Assembly (NCBI GenBank): GCA_947650365.1
Contig: OX393550.1
Location: 69,910,978-69,974,977, forward strand
Source: Chamaelirium japonicum
Taxonomy: Eukaryota; Streptophyta; Magnoliopsida; Liliales; Melanthiaceae
Reading direction: 5' to 3'
DNA length: 64,000 nt
Positions 1 to 12,906 of the stretch are shown piece by piece; positions within the stretch are counted from its first letter, which is position 1; each line of letters begins with the position of its first letter. Position numbers and translations under genes: made by a program. Below the pieces are notes generated by a model that was not told where the DNA came from, ran no database searches, and was given only the letters and a program-made list of their open reading frames with translations.

Positions 1-1298
1 GAAGCCTGCCTAGGAGTTTGTCTTCGAATGCGAAGGCTATCTTCTTGGGCCGTGTGATTTCCATTAGATTTTATTGATTTCTCTTTTTGCAAGCATTTTA
101 GATTTCATTTGGTTTGGATCCATCTCACTTTATCCTTGAAATACTCATGTGTTGGGTTTTTTCGAGTGAATTAGACAATTATCTTGTCTTCTCTTCAGTG
201 AATCTTGCAAGAACAACCCAAATTCCTCTTTGTAGGTATTTCGAAGAACCAATGTAATTCCTTTGAAATCCGTCAATTAGGGGAAATTGACAAAGTAGTC
301 TCTTATACAATGATAGTACACATAGTGGGGTCTGATGCACTTTTGGGCAAGCTCGACCTTCACGAAGATTGGCGTTTGCATGTCTCCACTTGCGACGAGG
401 GTGTTCGTGCATCGACACGGGTAAGTATAGATGGTCACTTGTGTTGGATCAAGTGAGACTATCGATCAGGAGGTTTACGAAAAACCGAGTAGAAGACGAA
501 AATCAACTAGTTGTGAAGGTGAAATCATAGTAGGTCCCGCAATATCTTATCTCCATTCTTGTACTAGACATTTATAACTAAATGGATTACACTCGCCATC
601 CTATCTACTGGCGAGGTTTTTTCTGAGTGATTTTCTTGTAAAAAATCGATGTATGTGCTATAGCTTAAATTGTTTGTACGAGCCTTTATATATTTTGTCA
701 ATGCACCTGCAGTATCATGATTTGATTTGCTTAATGGAGTGGGAAGAGAGAGAACCACCCAACATCTAATCACCGAACATAAAATCTATTAATCATTCTA
801 CCGGATGAGGAGAGAACATGAACGAATATTGGTTTTAATCTACCATGAGTCAAGCTTGGTGCCTTCCACCAAGGGAATCAAAGGAGGTAGCTTTTCTTTG
901 GTCGGCCATCGCTCCCTGGTTACTGACCTCCCACCTCCCAAAGGTGTTTATTCATGAGAGAATACCGTGATTTTGTTGAACACATCACCTCCTGCACCCT
1001 CGTCAGCGAGCGGGAAGAACGCCGGCGAGGTGGGAGGAGATGGTGGCGGGGGTGCCAGAGTTTATAGAGTTGCATCTAAGTTTACAATAGATAGATATTG
1101 CAATTTATATCAATTGCAAGTGTTTGTAATATTCTGCAGCAGATGATAATCAAAACAAAACTTACTTCCTAAAACAAGAACTCCCATGTCAAGAAAACTA
1201 TCTTGAAGGAACAGAAGAGGCCAGTGGCAACCAAATTAAGGCAATTGGAAAGGAAGAGGAAGTATTCAGGCTTCTGGTCCTCTAGTGCTGCTATCCTA
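1..1298. other. 3' flank of the ABCB gene; duplicated at 13.83-14.98 kb
   Basis: No coding region is supported here. From about position 53 to 1210 the sequence matches 13826-14985 almost continuously, and both copies lead into the 3' end of an ABCB gene on the minus strand. The stretch next to 1299 should hold the ABCB 3' UTR, since it lies directly downstream of its stop codon. The rest is non-coding. I see no open frame with family resemblance. Confidence 0.7.
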
Positions 1299-4200
1299 TT
1301 AAACTGAACTTGTGTGGAGTGCGACCAGAGAAGCATAAACACCTTTCTCCAGGCCTATCAGAGTCTCATGCCGACCTTGCTCGGCTATCACACCGTTTTT
1401 CACGACCGCAATAACATCAGCTCCAGTGATTGTGGACAAGCGGTGAGCGACCACGACAGTCGACCTGCCAACCATCACTCTATCCAATGCTTCCTGCACC
1501 AAGCGCTCCGATTCAGCATCCAGTGCACTCGTGGCCTCATCAAGTAGAAGGATCTTCGGGTCCTTGAGGATCGCCCTTGCGATCGCAATGCGCTGCTTCT
1601 GCCCACCCGAAAGCTGCACACCCCTCTCCCCGACATTGGTCTCGTATCCTTGAGGCAACCCAGATATGAACCGGTGAGCATTGGCTGCTTCAGCAACTGC
1701 GATGATCTCTTCTTCGGAGACCTCCCCTTGCTTCCCGTAGGCTATGTTGGCGCGGATCGTGTCGTTGAACAAAATAGGTTCTTGGCTTACCAAGCCCATC
1801 TGTTGCCTTAGCCAACTGATCCTGAAATTCTGTATCTCCACCCCATCAAGCAAGATTTTACCAGAATCAGGGTCATAGAACCTCTCTAGGAGCGCAATCA
1901 CAGTGGATTTACCGCTGCCGCTCTCTCCGACCAGCGCAACTGTCTGTTAAAACAAATGACATGGCATCCCATAGGTTACTTTCATATCAAATGCTGCAAG
2001 GGCTGAAGGACTTGGAATTTTTTTTTATGCTGAGTTTGAATGAAATATACCTTCCCAGTTGGTATCATCAAGCAGAGATCTCTGAAGATCTGAACATCGG
2101 GACGGGTTGGGTACTTGAATCTGACATGCTGAAACTCAATCTCCCCCCTCACAATTTCTAAAGTAGTACCCTCTTCAATGCTTGAGTCGATCTTGGATTT
2201 TCGATCAAGAATTGAGAAGATAGAAGCAGTTGAATCCTTGGCTTTGGTGGCATCGGGACCCATTGCACTTGTTTGTGAGACTCCAAGAGCTGCCATGGTT
2301 AAAGCAAAGAAAACCTGCATTCCCAAGTAGTGTTTGAGATCCAAGAAGACAACTAATGAAGAAACATGACAAAAACAAAATGCCCATGCTGACTTACCCT
2401 AAAAACTTGGGCGAAAGTTGCATGTCCATCATGCACGAATCGTGCCCCAACGTAGAAGCAGAGAGCATAGGTGCAGTAGAGCATCAAGAAAGAGAAGCCA
2501 AACCCGAGTCCACTTATGATTCCTTGACGGATTCCATTTTTCATTGGAACGTCACATTTCGCTTCGTAAGTATCCATGACTTTCTGTTCTGCGCAGAAAG
2601 AAGCCACAGTTCGAATGCTACCGACAGCATCACTTGCCACTTGGCTCGCTTCCTCGTACATGACCTGCAACCAACCTCGCATCCTCTTAAACATAACACA
2701 TTGCACTAAAATGCCATTGCAGATGCATATGCAGTCAAGGGGAACGAAGGGCACATTTTATAACTGATGGCTTGCGACAGGGCACTACCTTGGCATCTGC
2801 ACTAAATCCCTTGAGGAACTTCATTTGGAGATACCCTTGCATACCAATTAAAGGCAACAACACTATGATGACGAGTGACAGTCTCCAGTTTGCAACCATT
2901 GCTATAAGTAGCCCTGCTATAACTGTCGATAAGTTTTGAACAATCAATGCTAGCGTATCTCCTACGAGGCTCCGAACGGTTGAAGCATCTGCTGCTAATC
3001 TTGCGCCTATTGCACCACTGAGAGGAAATGAAAAAGAATTACAGACAGTTTGGAACCTTCATAGGTTGAGATTCAAGATCAATATCTAGAAGATGATAAA
3101 AAAAAACCCCAAAAAAAGAGAGTAATGCTACTTTAAAATCTAAAAAACAAACCAAACCCAAGAAGTGGTGGCGGGGCCCAGCGGTCAGTGCAAGAAACCA
3201 ATCTTAGGAGATGGTTTCAAGATGCAGTCCCGAATACCTTTCCATTTCCATTCCCCTGTGGACGAAAATGCGCCCCACCTTATATCGAATTTAGATTTGC
3301 TGCCACCCGGTGCCCTCGTCGCCACCGCCACCGCCGGACCTAACCGAACCCCCCGCCGTCGTCGCCGCCGCTGGACCTAATCGAATCCCCCCCCCCCCCC
3401 CTACAGGCCATAGGATGAACCCAAGACCTAGAAATCTCAAAAACCTAAACCTAACCCGAACTCCCGCCGCCGCTACCGCCTTCACCTCCGCCACTCGCAC
3501 CTGCCGCCTCCGTCACCGCTATCTCTAGACTCTACCTCCTTCACGTCTGCTCTAGGCCGCCTGCGCCTATGCCTGCTCCTATGCCTCCGCCTCCGCCTCT
3601 GCCATGGCTGATCGAGAGAGAGAGAGGAGGGCAGCTGAGAGTGGTCTTAGGATTAAAAAATTTGGGAGGGGTTTTTCCTAAAGTTAGGTTGGTTAGAGGG
3701 GCTGGAGCTCAAATGAAATGTTTCATCGGGTTTTTCCTCAAGTTGGGTTCGTTAGAGGAGTCTTAGGCTAATAACCCTGTGCTTTTTTAGATTGTCCGAG
3801 TAGCATTACTCAAAAAAATATTAGCGTGGTAATGATGCATCAACAAACCTGGAATTTGAAGGCTCATCAAACCAGCTAATTTCTTGGTAGACAACCCTCG
3901 AAAACGACAACGACCGTATGCGTTTGATTAACTTCCCACCCGCTACACCAAAGAGGTAGTGCTGCACGGGCACCGCGCATAGAGAAATGACCCCCAGAAG
4001 TACATACAATAGAGCCCAGAACCTGGCATCTCGCTTGAGTTCATGTGGCGGTTCATAGAATGTCTTGATAGCACTTGAAATCAGGATTCCAAACACTGGG
4101 AAGATAACTCCGTGCACGGCTGCAGCAATCGTTCCTAATAGTATAACCGGCACCTCTGGCTTGTTAAGACTGGCTAATCGTCGGATAGAGACCGACTTTA

Positions 4201-7200
4201 ATTTCTCGTCATCATCGTGCTCTCTTTCGATCTCTTCACCTCCCATGGGGCCACTCTCGTACGCCACAGTACCAGGCAAACTGAACATGACCGCAAAAGA
4301 GCGCCTACGACTTTCTCCAAGAGAGGAACCTCCACTGATGGATCTCTTGAAGGAAGACCTGGGTGTCCCAGATTTATCAGCAGGCTTTGCAGCATCAAAG
4401 TTCCGTGGGCCGACCAAATGAGCTGCGTCGGCCTTTTTATTAATTTCTTGCAGACGGACGAGTTGAGAGTAAGCTCCATCAGGGTCCTTGATCATGTCTG
4501 CATGTGAACCTGCTCGGCAGAATATATTTCACGAAAGTTTTGTTACACAAAATGTGAAGGAAAAAAAGGAATTGTAGTACTGTATGAAATATATAAAGCG
4601 TTTACCTTGCTCGACAAGTTTTCCTCTTTGCACGACAGATATTGTATCAGCATTCTTCACGGTGCTTAGTCGATGGGCAACAACGATGGTGGTCCTGTCT
4701 ACCATGATCCTCAGCAATGCATCCTGAACTATTCGCTCAGACTCAGCATCCAATGCGCTTGTTGCTTCATCAAGAAGTAGGATCTTGGGGTTCTTTAGAA
4801 TCGCCCTTGCAATCGCAATCCTCTGTTTTTGTCCTCCGGAAAGCTGTGTTCCATGCTCCCCAACCATTGTATCAAGCCCCTGCAGCAAACAACAAGCAGT
4901 TACGAATTAAAACCTTATTGAGCATTTCATTGGCAAAACAATAAATTGACTAACATCCGCCCTTACGTTGGGCATCTTGTCAATGAACTTTGCAGCATTT
5001 GCAAGCTCAGTAGCTCTCCTGATTTCTTCAACCGTCGCACCTTCCTTTCCGTACGCAATGTTCTCCTTAATAGTGGTTGTGAATAAGATAGGCTCTTGGC
5101 TAACAAGTCCAATTTTTTCCCTTATCCATTTAAGCCTGCATTTCTTCAGGTTGATACCATCTATGAGCACTTCACCACTTACAGGATCATAGAACCTCTC
5201 CACCAAACTAATCACCGTTGACTTCCCGCTGCCGCTCTCTCCTACCAGAGCCATAGTTGTGCCGCTCGGTACATATAATGAGAAGCCATTGAATATCAGC
5301 TGGTCAGGCCTAGCAGGGTAGCTGAAGTAAACATCTTTCAGCTCGATGTCACCCTTGATGTCTTCCAACACAATCCCATTCATGTCGTAGGCATCGATCT
5401 CAGGTTTCCTTTTGATTGTCTCGAACATCTTATACGCTGCGGCTTGCCCAGCTGCAAATGCACTCACACATGGGGATGCCTGGCCAAGAGACCTGACACA
5501 ATACAGTCGAGGAGGCAAGGCAATAATGATTAACATCAGAATTTGAAAGAATCTAAATTATAGAACACTAAATCTTATATATGATAACAATAATTTATGT
5601 ATGAATTAACACAACTTTTACTTACATCCCACCAGTCATAATGGATAGCATGACATTAACCACATCTCCTCCATTGTAGCCTTTCTCAATAATCAATCTG
5701 GAACCATACCATATAGCTAATCCATAGCTGCTGAAAATGATCAGCAGAACAGAACCAATTCCGAGGCCAGCGGCAGTCCCTTCATGGACGGTGGATTGGT
5801 ACGCATATTGGATGAATCTGTCGTACTTCTCAATGGCTTGCTTCTCACCAGTGAAGGACACAACCTTTTCATATGAAAGGAAAAAAAAAACTAATAGTTC
5901 ATGAACATGGGAATGCAGTCGTTAAAAACAGAAATACTGCAACAACAAGGTACTCACTGTCCTAATGGATCCAACAGTTTGTTCAACCACGTTTCCAGCT
6001 TCAGCATAAGCCACTTGTCCACGACTCGACAGTTTCGATATCATTAATGACATGACGCCCCCGGCAATGACTATTGGGGGAATACTTGATAGCATAACAA
6101 GTGATAGAAGCCAACCTCTTATAAATGCTATAAGAAAGCCCCCAAAGAAGGTGGCAATAAGTTGCACGAACTTTGCCACCTAGAAAAAGGATAAAATGTT
6201 ACAATCAGAAGACACATTACAATCAGCAATGCAGGACACATATAACAAGGAATACATTCTGCGATAAAAGTATTGTCAAACTCTGCTGTAAAAAAAATAA
6301 AAAGAAGCATCCTTCGCATCACATGCTGCTTCTTTCAGCAACATTAACATGTCACGAGCACATGAATTTAGGGCCAAATTATTGACCATTTTTCATGATG
6401 ACTGCCCACCAGAATGTTTCGAGATAAATTTTAAGAAAATGGTGTTTCGAACAAATCACTTAATTTATTGACGGTCACTACATGAACATGACAAGATTAA
6501 TTGAGATTTATATGGTCCTCACTGACATGTTTGGCATTCGGGAATAACAAGACAAGGGAGCGAAATTCGGATTCTGAGGAAAATTAAGAAAAATCTAGAT
6601 TAATGTAGGAAAAGGTTCATAAACATGTCATAAAATACTTGATATGACACCAGAAATTTTATATAGATGCATACCTAAATATAATTAATCTAAGGTAATT
6701 ATGGCATAAGATATGTGAATTTTAGGATTTATTTGGTGAATAATACCTGAAATTCAGTGATTATTCATGAATTATTTAGGAATTAATTAGATATTTCCTG
6801 AACATGCGAAGAATTCTTTGCTTGAATAGTTGAGTTACACTTGTGAACTATTCCTGAGTTTTACGGCAAATCAGAGAACTTGGTCCTTATGGTTTAGGGT
6901 CAATCATATGTCTCATATTACTGGATTCTGGAAGTAACTAAATATGAAACTCATAATGAAAAAGAAAATTGAGTTAGAGGTGGTTAAAGCTGAAACACCA
7001 ATTGACTTTCATTAAGTCAAGAAATACTAACCTTTTCACCAATGGCATTCTGAATGAGAATTGTGTCTCCAGACATTCTTCCTATCACTTCTCCGGTTGT
7101 TGTATCCTTGTCAAAGAATGCAATATCTTGTCTAAGTATTGTTTGAAGGTATAAACCACGAATCCGTGTTGCCTGCCTTTCTCCCGTCACCATCCAACAT

Positions 7201-9094
7201 GAGACCTCTGCCATAGAAAATTTACAATTTTTTAAACATAAATAAAATTAAACTCTTCAGCCTTGGTCTTGAACCATGAATATCTAAGTTGTATGAAACT
7301 TATCACTAAAATATATCAACTTTACCTTAACAACTATATATGTAGTCCCATGGATACAATTAGAGGATTTGAGCCCATAAATTTTTACAAAATTACAACT
7401 TTCAGTTCATAGATGGCAACGCATTTTACAATGGAAGAACAACAGCTACTTTCAAATATATATGGTGCATATTCTTAAAATCGTTCAGATACGTAAAACC
7501 GACCAATTGATGTAGTAGCATAAGAAGGTCGATTCCTCGACTAGAATGGTTGGCCGCATTAACAAAGCTTCTAAGAAAATGATTAATGTCATTGTTATCC
7601 AATAGGAGCCACCATAGACAGGATTGTTGAAAGACACGTCCAATGTCACAGACTCCAACACATGAAGCCAAAAACAAAAAAGAAAAGACAGAATATAGAT
7701 TTGATATACCCATTAAAAGGATCAATAAAGAAAAAAGGGGCAAAAAAAAATTTATGCTATCTTGGACCGGTGGAAAAATCGAAACTAGTTAAATAAATCC
7801 GATACTAGTATTATTTACACATTTGGAAACCAGATTTTTGGGTAGGACAATAAGCTAAATTATAATTATTCCACGAGAAATGCTATTCAGCCCGAAGGTT
7901 TTTCCGATTTTGCTCAGTACGATTGACGTGGCAACATATACAACTGGTGGTGCTAAAGATTTAAATGTCGCTAGTTAAAATCAGCCACCATTTATATGCT
8001 ACCACGTCAGTCGTACTTAGCGGAATCGGGAAAACCTCCGGGCTAAATAGCATTTCTCTCATTCCACATATGATGTTCCTAATTCATCACCACATATGCA
8101 TATCAAGCGGCTGCATTCATGCATGCGACTAGGTACGCCGCTCAAGTCACATACAATGAATGCTCGTTATATGGATGCAACGGTCGCACGGTGCAACCGC
8201 ATGCATCCGAGGGCTGAGGGAGTGACCCACCGGTCGGGCTCACCTGCATTGGATCCAAAAATTTCCACCTTACAAGCATGTTTACGTTCATTGTAAGTAA
8301 GCGGTAACATGTTATCTAGGGGAAGTAATTAGATGCCTATACGTATATACTTGTCCAAAATTCGAAGGTTGAGATGCACCAAACCTTCAAATTGAGTTGT
8401 CATACCAAACTTGAAATCTCATTTAAGGGTACCAATTATGATTGAAAAAAATGGGAAGTTTGACACTAGTCCTTTTTGAGAGATAACTTTTATGTTAATT
8501 TCGAAATATAGCTCAAGTCCCTCCCGACGAATATATACTCTTTCTAATGTATACTCTTTGTGAAGGCGAATGGATACTTGTAGGGACCTTAGCTAATGTA
8601 GCAAACTATGGTGTACGTCCTGCGGCTAAAATTGCAAAATAGTTAAGGACCTATACCTAATTTTGGCGGTAGCAATTCATACTTACGTAGGAAGGAAGCA
8701 ACGCCGGAGCCGATACCTAAATATACAAATTTGAGCACCACCTGAAACAAAGATTACAAGATCCGATTCAGATCGGGGCCGTCCATTCCATTACATTACG
8801 AGCAGAGATGGATTCGGAAAGGACCGGTGGGGCCGGAGAGTATCGGACCTTGGAGACCTCACGGACGACGGTGTCCCGGTTGGCGGAGCCGAAGGTATTG
8901 ATGAGCTGGCCGAAGATGAAGGTCATGAGGGGCATGGAGAGGCCGTTGGCGAACGCCGCGGCGGTCCCGACGACCATGAGGGCGACGTCCTTGCCGTCGG
9001 CGAAGGAGAACAGCTTGTAGAGCGGCACCTTCTCGTCCCCTCCTCCCTTGCCCCGATCCGTCTTCTCATCTCGCGGCCTCTCGCTGTCGCCCAT
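1299..9094 (-). CDS. ABCB: ABCB-type (MDR/P-glycoprotein) ABC transporter, 12 exons, intact
   Basis: Full-length B-type ABC exporter of the plant ABCB4/11/21 group; known members sit in the plasma membrane and several move auxin. Exons on the minus strand: 9094-8849, 8741-8687, 7207-7032, 6179-5958, 5864-5626, 5492-4967, 4879-4606, 4509-3849, 3017-2789, 2664-2398, 2314-2051, 1943-1299. Every junction is GT-AG and the phases agree, giving 3804 bp and 1267 residues, close to the roughly 1280 usual for the family. Layout is TMD1-NBD1-linker-TMD2-NBD2. NBD1: Walker [10 protein letters not shown] at about 397-405, LSGGQ at 501-505, LLLDE ending near 526. NBD2: Walker A at about 1059-1067, LSGGQ at 1164-1168, then [11 protein letters not shown] and the AHRLST H-loop. 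The start is the ATG of [11 protein letters not shown]; the upstream in-frame extension is low-complexity and unlike the family. The exact paralogue and its substrate cannot be told. Confidence 0.95.
3120..3811. mobile_element. Mutator-like TIR element with GC-rich interior (Pack-MULE candidate) in ABCB intron 8
   Basis: Terminal inverted repeats start GAGTAATGCTACT on both ends and continue about 30 bp (ACAATCTAAAAAA is shared). They are flanked by the 9-bp near-duplication AAAAAAAGA (3111-3119) / AAAAAAATA (3812-3820). The interior at 3290-3640 is GC-rich and proline/arginine-coding in several frames, unlike the AT-rich intron around it. TIRs plus a 9-bp duplication plus GC-rich cargo is the Pack-MULE pattern. 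No transposase is visible and the donor gene is not recognised. The left end, with its first 90 or so bases, is also in the ABCB duplicate at about 24398-24745, so this insertion is older than the duplication. Confidence 0.65.
7875..8058. mobile_element. Mutator-like MITE in ABCB intron 2, 184 bp
   Basis: Near-perfect inverted repeat over most of its length: the left end GAGAAATGCTATTCAGCCC is mirrored by GGGCTAAATAGCATTTCTC. It is flanked by TTATTCCAC (7866-7874) and TCATTCCAC (8059-8067), a 9-bp duplication with one mismatch. There is no coding capacity. It lies in the intron between exons 2 and 3. Confidence 0.8.
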
Positions 9095-9560
9095 CGTCTC
9101 GCTTGCTCTTAGGAGAGGAAGGGAAGAAAGGACGTGCGATGTATTATAATCAGAAGAATAGGAGCACGTGCGGATCTTGAATGATCCCTTTTTTTTTTCT
9201 TGTTCCGAAAAAATAAAATTAAAGAGGAAGAAAAGTGAAAGAAAGAAAGAAAGAAATAAAAAAAAGAATGGAAGGAAAACCTTGAAGGCTCCTCCCCTCT
9301 CTACCTTTGCTTCCAAGGAGTGGGATTGACGGAAAGAGAGAGAAACAAAAGGAGGAGGTGAGGGCCAGCGTGTTTGTTAAATTCACCCTTTTCTCAGGCC
9401 CTATTTATCGGAGGAGGATGGCGAGGACAGGGGGACCACCGAGACACGTGGACGTATTTGACAGAGGGATTTGAGCTCATCTCGCGTAGCATCTGCGCGC
9501 GGGTGAGAATACTTCTAGAAGGCCCAGCTGGAGGGAGGGAGGGAGGGAGGGAGGCGGTGA
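9095..9560 (-). promoter_or_regulatory. ABCB upstream region (5' UTR and probable core promoter)
   Basis: Directly upstream of the ABCB start codon on the minus strand. The first 250 bases are rich in CT/GA tracts, as plant 5' UTRs often are. A TATA-like GATAAATAG (minus strand, about 9400-9411) lies roughly 310 bp from the ATG and is the only TATA-like candidate I see nearby. A GGGA-repeat tract occupies about 9533-9553. The transcription start is inferred, not seen. Confidence 0.35.
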
Positions 9561-11258
9561 GGGGTGAGGGTGATGAGTGATGAGGAGGCGGAGCAACGTA
9601 CCGTTGTGGATCCGGTTCGAGTGGGAAAGCAACCAACCCCCGGTTGGGGGAGCAGCCGGTCCGAGTGGGAGACGCGTGCGGTGAACTCGTTCCTTCTTCC
9701 GGAGGGTGCCGGGGGGGCTTATATCAACCGCACAGCATGGGAATACCGAACGCCAGGTCCGATGCTGCTTTCCTATTTGCTCAGGCTTTAACTCTCCTAT
9801 AGGATTATGAGACATAAGCTGTAAACCATGCATAAAATCTGCTACACAAAATAAAAAAAATCTTACATTTTTTATACATCTCTCTCTTTCTCCCCATTTG
9901 ACACGGCAACTCCAACCACCAACGCCGTCGGTCCGTCATACCGGGTGACCACCGAGGTACCAACGCCGGCAATCACCAGCCATAGGCCCACGTCGTCATG
10001 CCCACAGCTCCCCTCTCGCTCTTGTCTTTGTGCCCGACGGCCCATACTAACTGAGCCACCGGTGACCGGCGATTGCCGATTGGACGACAATCGCTCGACG
10101 CTCACGACTGAAAGAATAAATTTTAAATAGTTTTTTCATATTATCTATTTTTTAGTAATAATATTTTTTAAAAAAAATTTAAATACAAAGGCACCATTTA
10201 GAATTTTTGCCTTAGACCTCAGTTTGTATCGAGACGGCCCTGCTTTTTGTGTGTGTGTGGAAGGGTAACCACAAATCCGGCCCACGGTCGACCACATTAG
10301 AAACCGGCACCACCCTAACGGAAGAAAAACAAGGGCACAAGCCCAAATTACCCTAATAAAGCAAGAAAGCATATCTAGAGACTATGGTACTGGTAACGAA
10401 GGAGGACCGTGCCACCCAAAGGATGCTGGGAAGGAACCCCGAGCCACCACCACCAAGCTAAGTAGGGGCCGCCGCACCAAGCCAAATAGTGATGAGAATA
10501 AAACACTTCCTCTGAAGTGTTTAGGGCAATAGGGTTTATTTTAGGAAAATATGATGATTATTTGATGTGAATTGCCAAACGATTATCGGCATAATTTTTT
10601 TTATTTTTCTAAATAAAATGATTTTAAAAATATTGGCTATAGGAAATATATGCCTAGGCAAGACTCACCTACGCATGGACCCAAAAAAAAAATTCTTTAT
10701 CCAGTTTCAAGGCCTTAACTGTTGGAAATCTATTCGTTCTAAACTAGTAATTTTAAGACTTAATCAAAATTCTTAAATGTAAAAGATTTCTTGTTTAGAA
10801 AATAATATTTTATAGGCAAAGACATACAAGTCAAAAAATTTCTGATAGAAATGGTTTACCAATGTAGAGCGGGTTCTATGGAACCGTCATGCACCTTGCT
10901 AAACTTTTTAAAAGAGAGAGAAATCATATCTAGATTATCTCTAATTATTTATGTTTTAAATTAGATGCAGATCGATCGATTTAATCCTACCTAACAATGG
11001 GCAGAGAATTGAGTTTAGAAACTCTAGCCTGATAGTCGAACCGTGCTAGGTGTTGTCCCAAGAATCTTATTGCCCCTTCTCGTGCAAATGTGGTGGCAAT
11101 GGATCTCGGAGATATGACAACTCTGGTCAGGAGACCTTCTTTTCGTCAGCACGGCTTCAAAAAAAATTGACGAACCTCGAACAATTTTCAGGAACCCAGC
11201 AACTCGAAAAACAAGGGAAGAATTTTTTATGGGTGCAAAATCTGGCTAACATCTGATA
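9561..11258. other. Intergenic tract without recognisable gene
   Basis: A GC-rich patch at 9900-10110 has short proline/threonine-rich frames resembling no family I know. The rest, to about 11250, is AT-rich with many stops. I see no terminal repeats or target duplications that would define an element. Confidence 0.4.
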
Positions 11259-11385
11259 GTGGGACCCGCAGTCCTATCTAGGGTCCACGGATATGACAAT
11301 GGGACCCGCAACCCTGCCTGTGGTCCATGAAGACGATCGTGGGACCCGCAGCTCTTGCTTGGGGCCCACGCTCACTATCCGAGGT
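11259..11385. repeat. Three tandem 40-bp repeats
   Basis: GGGACCCGCA recurs at 11261, 11301 and 11341, exactly 40 bases apart. Each copy is followed by a CCT- or CTT-containing stretch and a GGTCCA or GGCCCA motif. The copies are diverged. Confidence 0.75.
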
Positions 11386-11394
11386 CTGGTAAAT

Positions 11395-11560
11395 ATCCCC
11401 TGATAATTACCAAAATCACGGGTATCCCCAGGAATATCCCAAGAATATTCCCTGGAATATCCCCAGGATATTCCTAAGGATATCTCCAGAATATTCCCTG
11501 AATATCCTCAGGATATTCCCTAGAATATTATTCGAATATTCCCAAACCTCTATATATAGC
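11395..11560 (+). promoter_or_regulatory. Short-period GAATATTCC-like array ending in a TATA box
   Basis: About nine degenerate copies of a partly palindromic GAATATTCC / GGATATTCC motif run from about 11428 to 11545. They are followed at once by CTATATATAGC (TATATATA at 11551-11558). This looks like an upstream activating array before a core promoter, perhaps in the U3 of an LTR whose ends I cannot define. No gene can be assigned downstream. Confidence 0.4.
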
Positions 11561-12189
11561 AGGCCCGATAGATATTCCAGATCGAATTCCATTATTTCCA
11601 ACTCCACTTTCTGTTTTCTAAAGCTCCTCTGAGCCATCTCGTTTTCAGACTCTCAACCCTACTCCACCCTCTGTCTACTTGTACAAACACTCCTCAATCT
11701 GTCAAGAGTAGCTCTACTTTCAGAGATAGTGGGTTCAAAGTTACCGCATGGAGATATAGGCTTCAGCCGAACTTTGTCATCATATCTTGTGTCAACTCTC
11801 TCTCTCTCTCTCTCTCTTTATCCTTCTTTGTCTCTCTATTACAACAGTGCCTGAGTGACAACTCAACATTCGAAGCTCAGCGCTCCACAGTGCGCCACAT
11901 CTCAAAGATTCAATCCTTTAATCGACTATTGGTGGGGGGTTACGTATGATTTGGACTCATCATTTTGGGCTGTTGCATGGGCCCAAATGGCTTGGTTGCA
12001 ATCTCGGACAAATTTTGCACCCACAGTTACCCCCTCATAGTCGGGTCTGAATCCTATGGGTCAGTTAGGATCTCCTAGTGCTAAGAAATTCCTGCTACGC
12101 GGTGTGGCTTGAGTTCGGACATTACCTAGTACTGCGGAGTCATTAGGCTCGAGCTAGTAGAGCCATCAGTTCAGTAGCGGGTCGAGGTG
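11561..12189. other. Non-coding tract downstream of the TATA box
   Basis: Includes a CT-repeat at about 11797-11818. No frame of interest and no recognised element. It may belong to the same unidentified LTR-like unit as the upstream TATA box. Confidence 0.3.
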
Positions 12190-12597
12190 GTAGACTTCCC
12201 GGACTTAGCTTTTCTGGTGAAGTCTGGCCCTACTTCGATCTGCCATGCTTTGAGATGCGCGTTCCAGACTTAGTTTTTTGGGCGAATTCTAGCCATATTT
12301 CGATGCGCCATGCTTCGAGATGCGCCATGCTTCGAGATGCGCATTCCAAACTTAGTTTTTCAGGCAAATTTTGGTCGTGCTTTGATGCGCTATGCTTCGA
12401 GATACGCATTTCAAACTTAGTTTTTATGGTGAATTTTGATCGTGCTTTGGTGCGCCATGCTTCAGGATGCGCATTCTAGACTTAGTTTTTCGGGTGAATT
12501 TTGGTCATGCTTCGGGATACGCATTCCATACTTAGTTTTTTGGATGAATTCTAGCCGTGCTTCGGTGTGCCATGCTTCGAGATGCGTGTTGTCTCTA
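12190..12597. repeat. Tandem repeat, about 65-bp unit, about six copies
   Basis: The unit runs roughly from GATGCGCATTCCAGACTTAG to GTGCGCCATGCTTCGA. The sub-motif ACTTAGTTTTT recurs six times at about 65-base spacing, with one copy shortened and one 17-base internal duplication. Divergence between units is moderate. No function is evident. Confidence 0.85.
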
Positions 12598-12849
12598 TTT
12601 TAGCGCGTTCGAAGTTAGGGTTTCCTTCTTCCTTTGTTCCAGTCATCGTCTCCACACAGGTATGCTTCCTTCCTTCTCTCCCTCTTTTTCGGATTTTCTT
12701 GCCATTGCCAGGGAAAAGACGGCGGGGGGGAGGTCAAACCATCCGCCGTTGCCGAGGTCCATCGGGTGAGGGAATATGCAGATGGGATGGTCGGACCATC
12801 CCCAGTCCCATTGTCGAGCGTTTCCACCAAAAGCATGCGTTTGTGTGTG

Positions 12850-12906
<57 letters not shown>

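Noticed and set aside
1299-9094. Reading the ABCB gene as a pseudogene because its frames are short and separated
   Set aside because: All gaps are introns with GT-AG ends and matching phase; the joined protein is full length with all ATPase motifs.
12841-12903. Long frames on both strands over the TG repeat (poly Val-Cys / Thr-His proteins)
   Set aside because: They are translations of a dinucleotide microsatellite with no domain and no codon bias.
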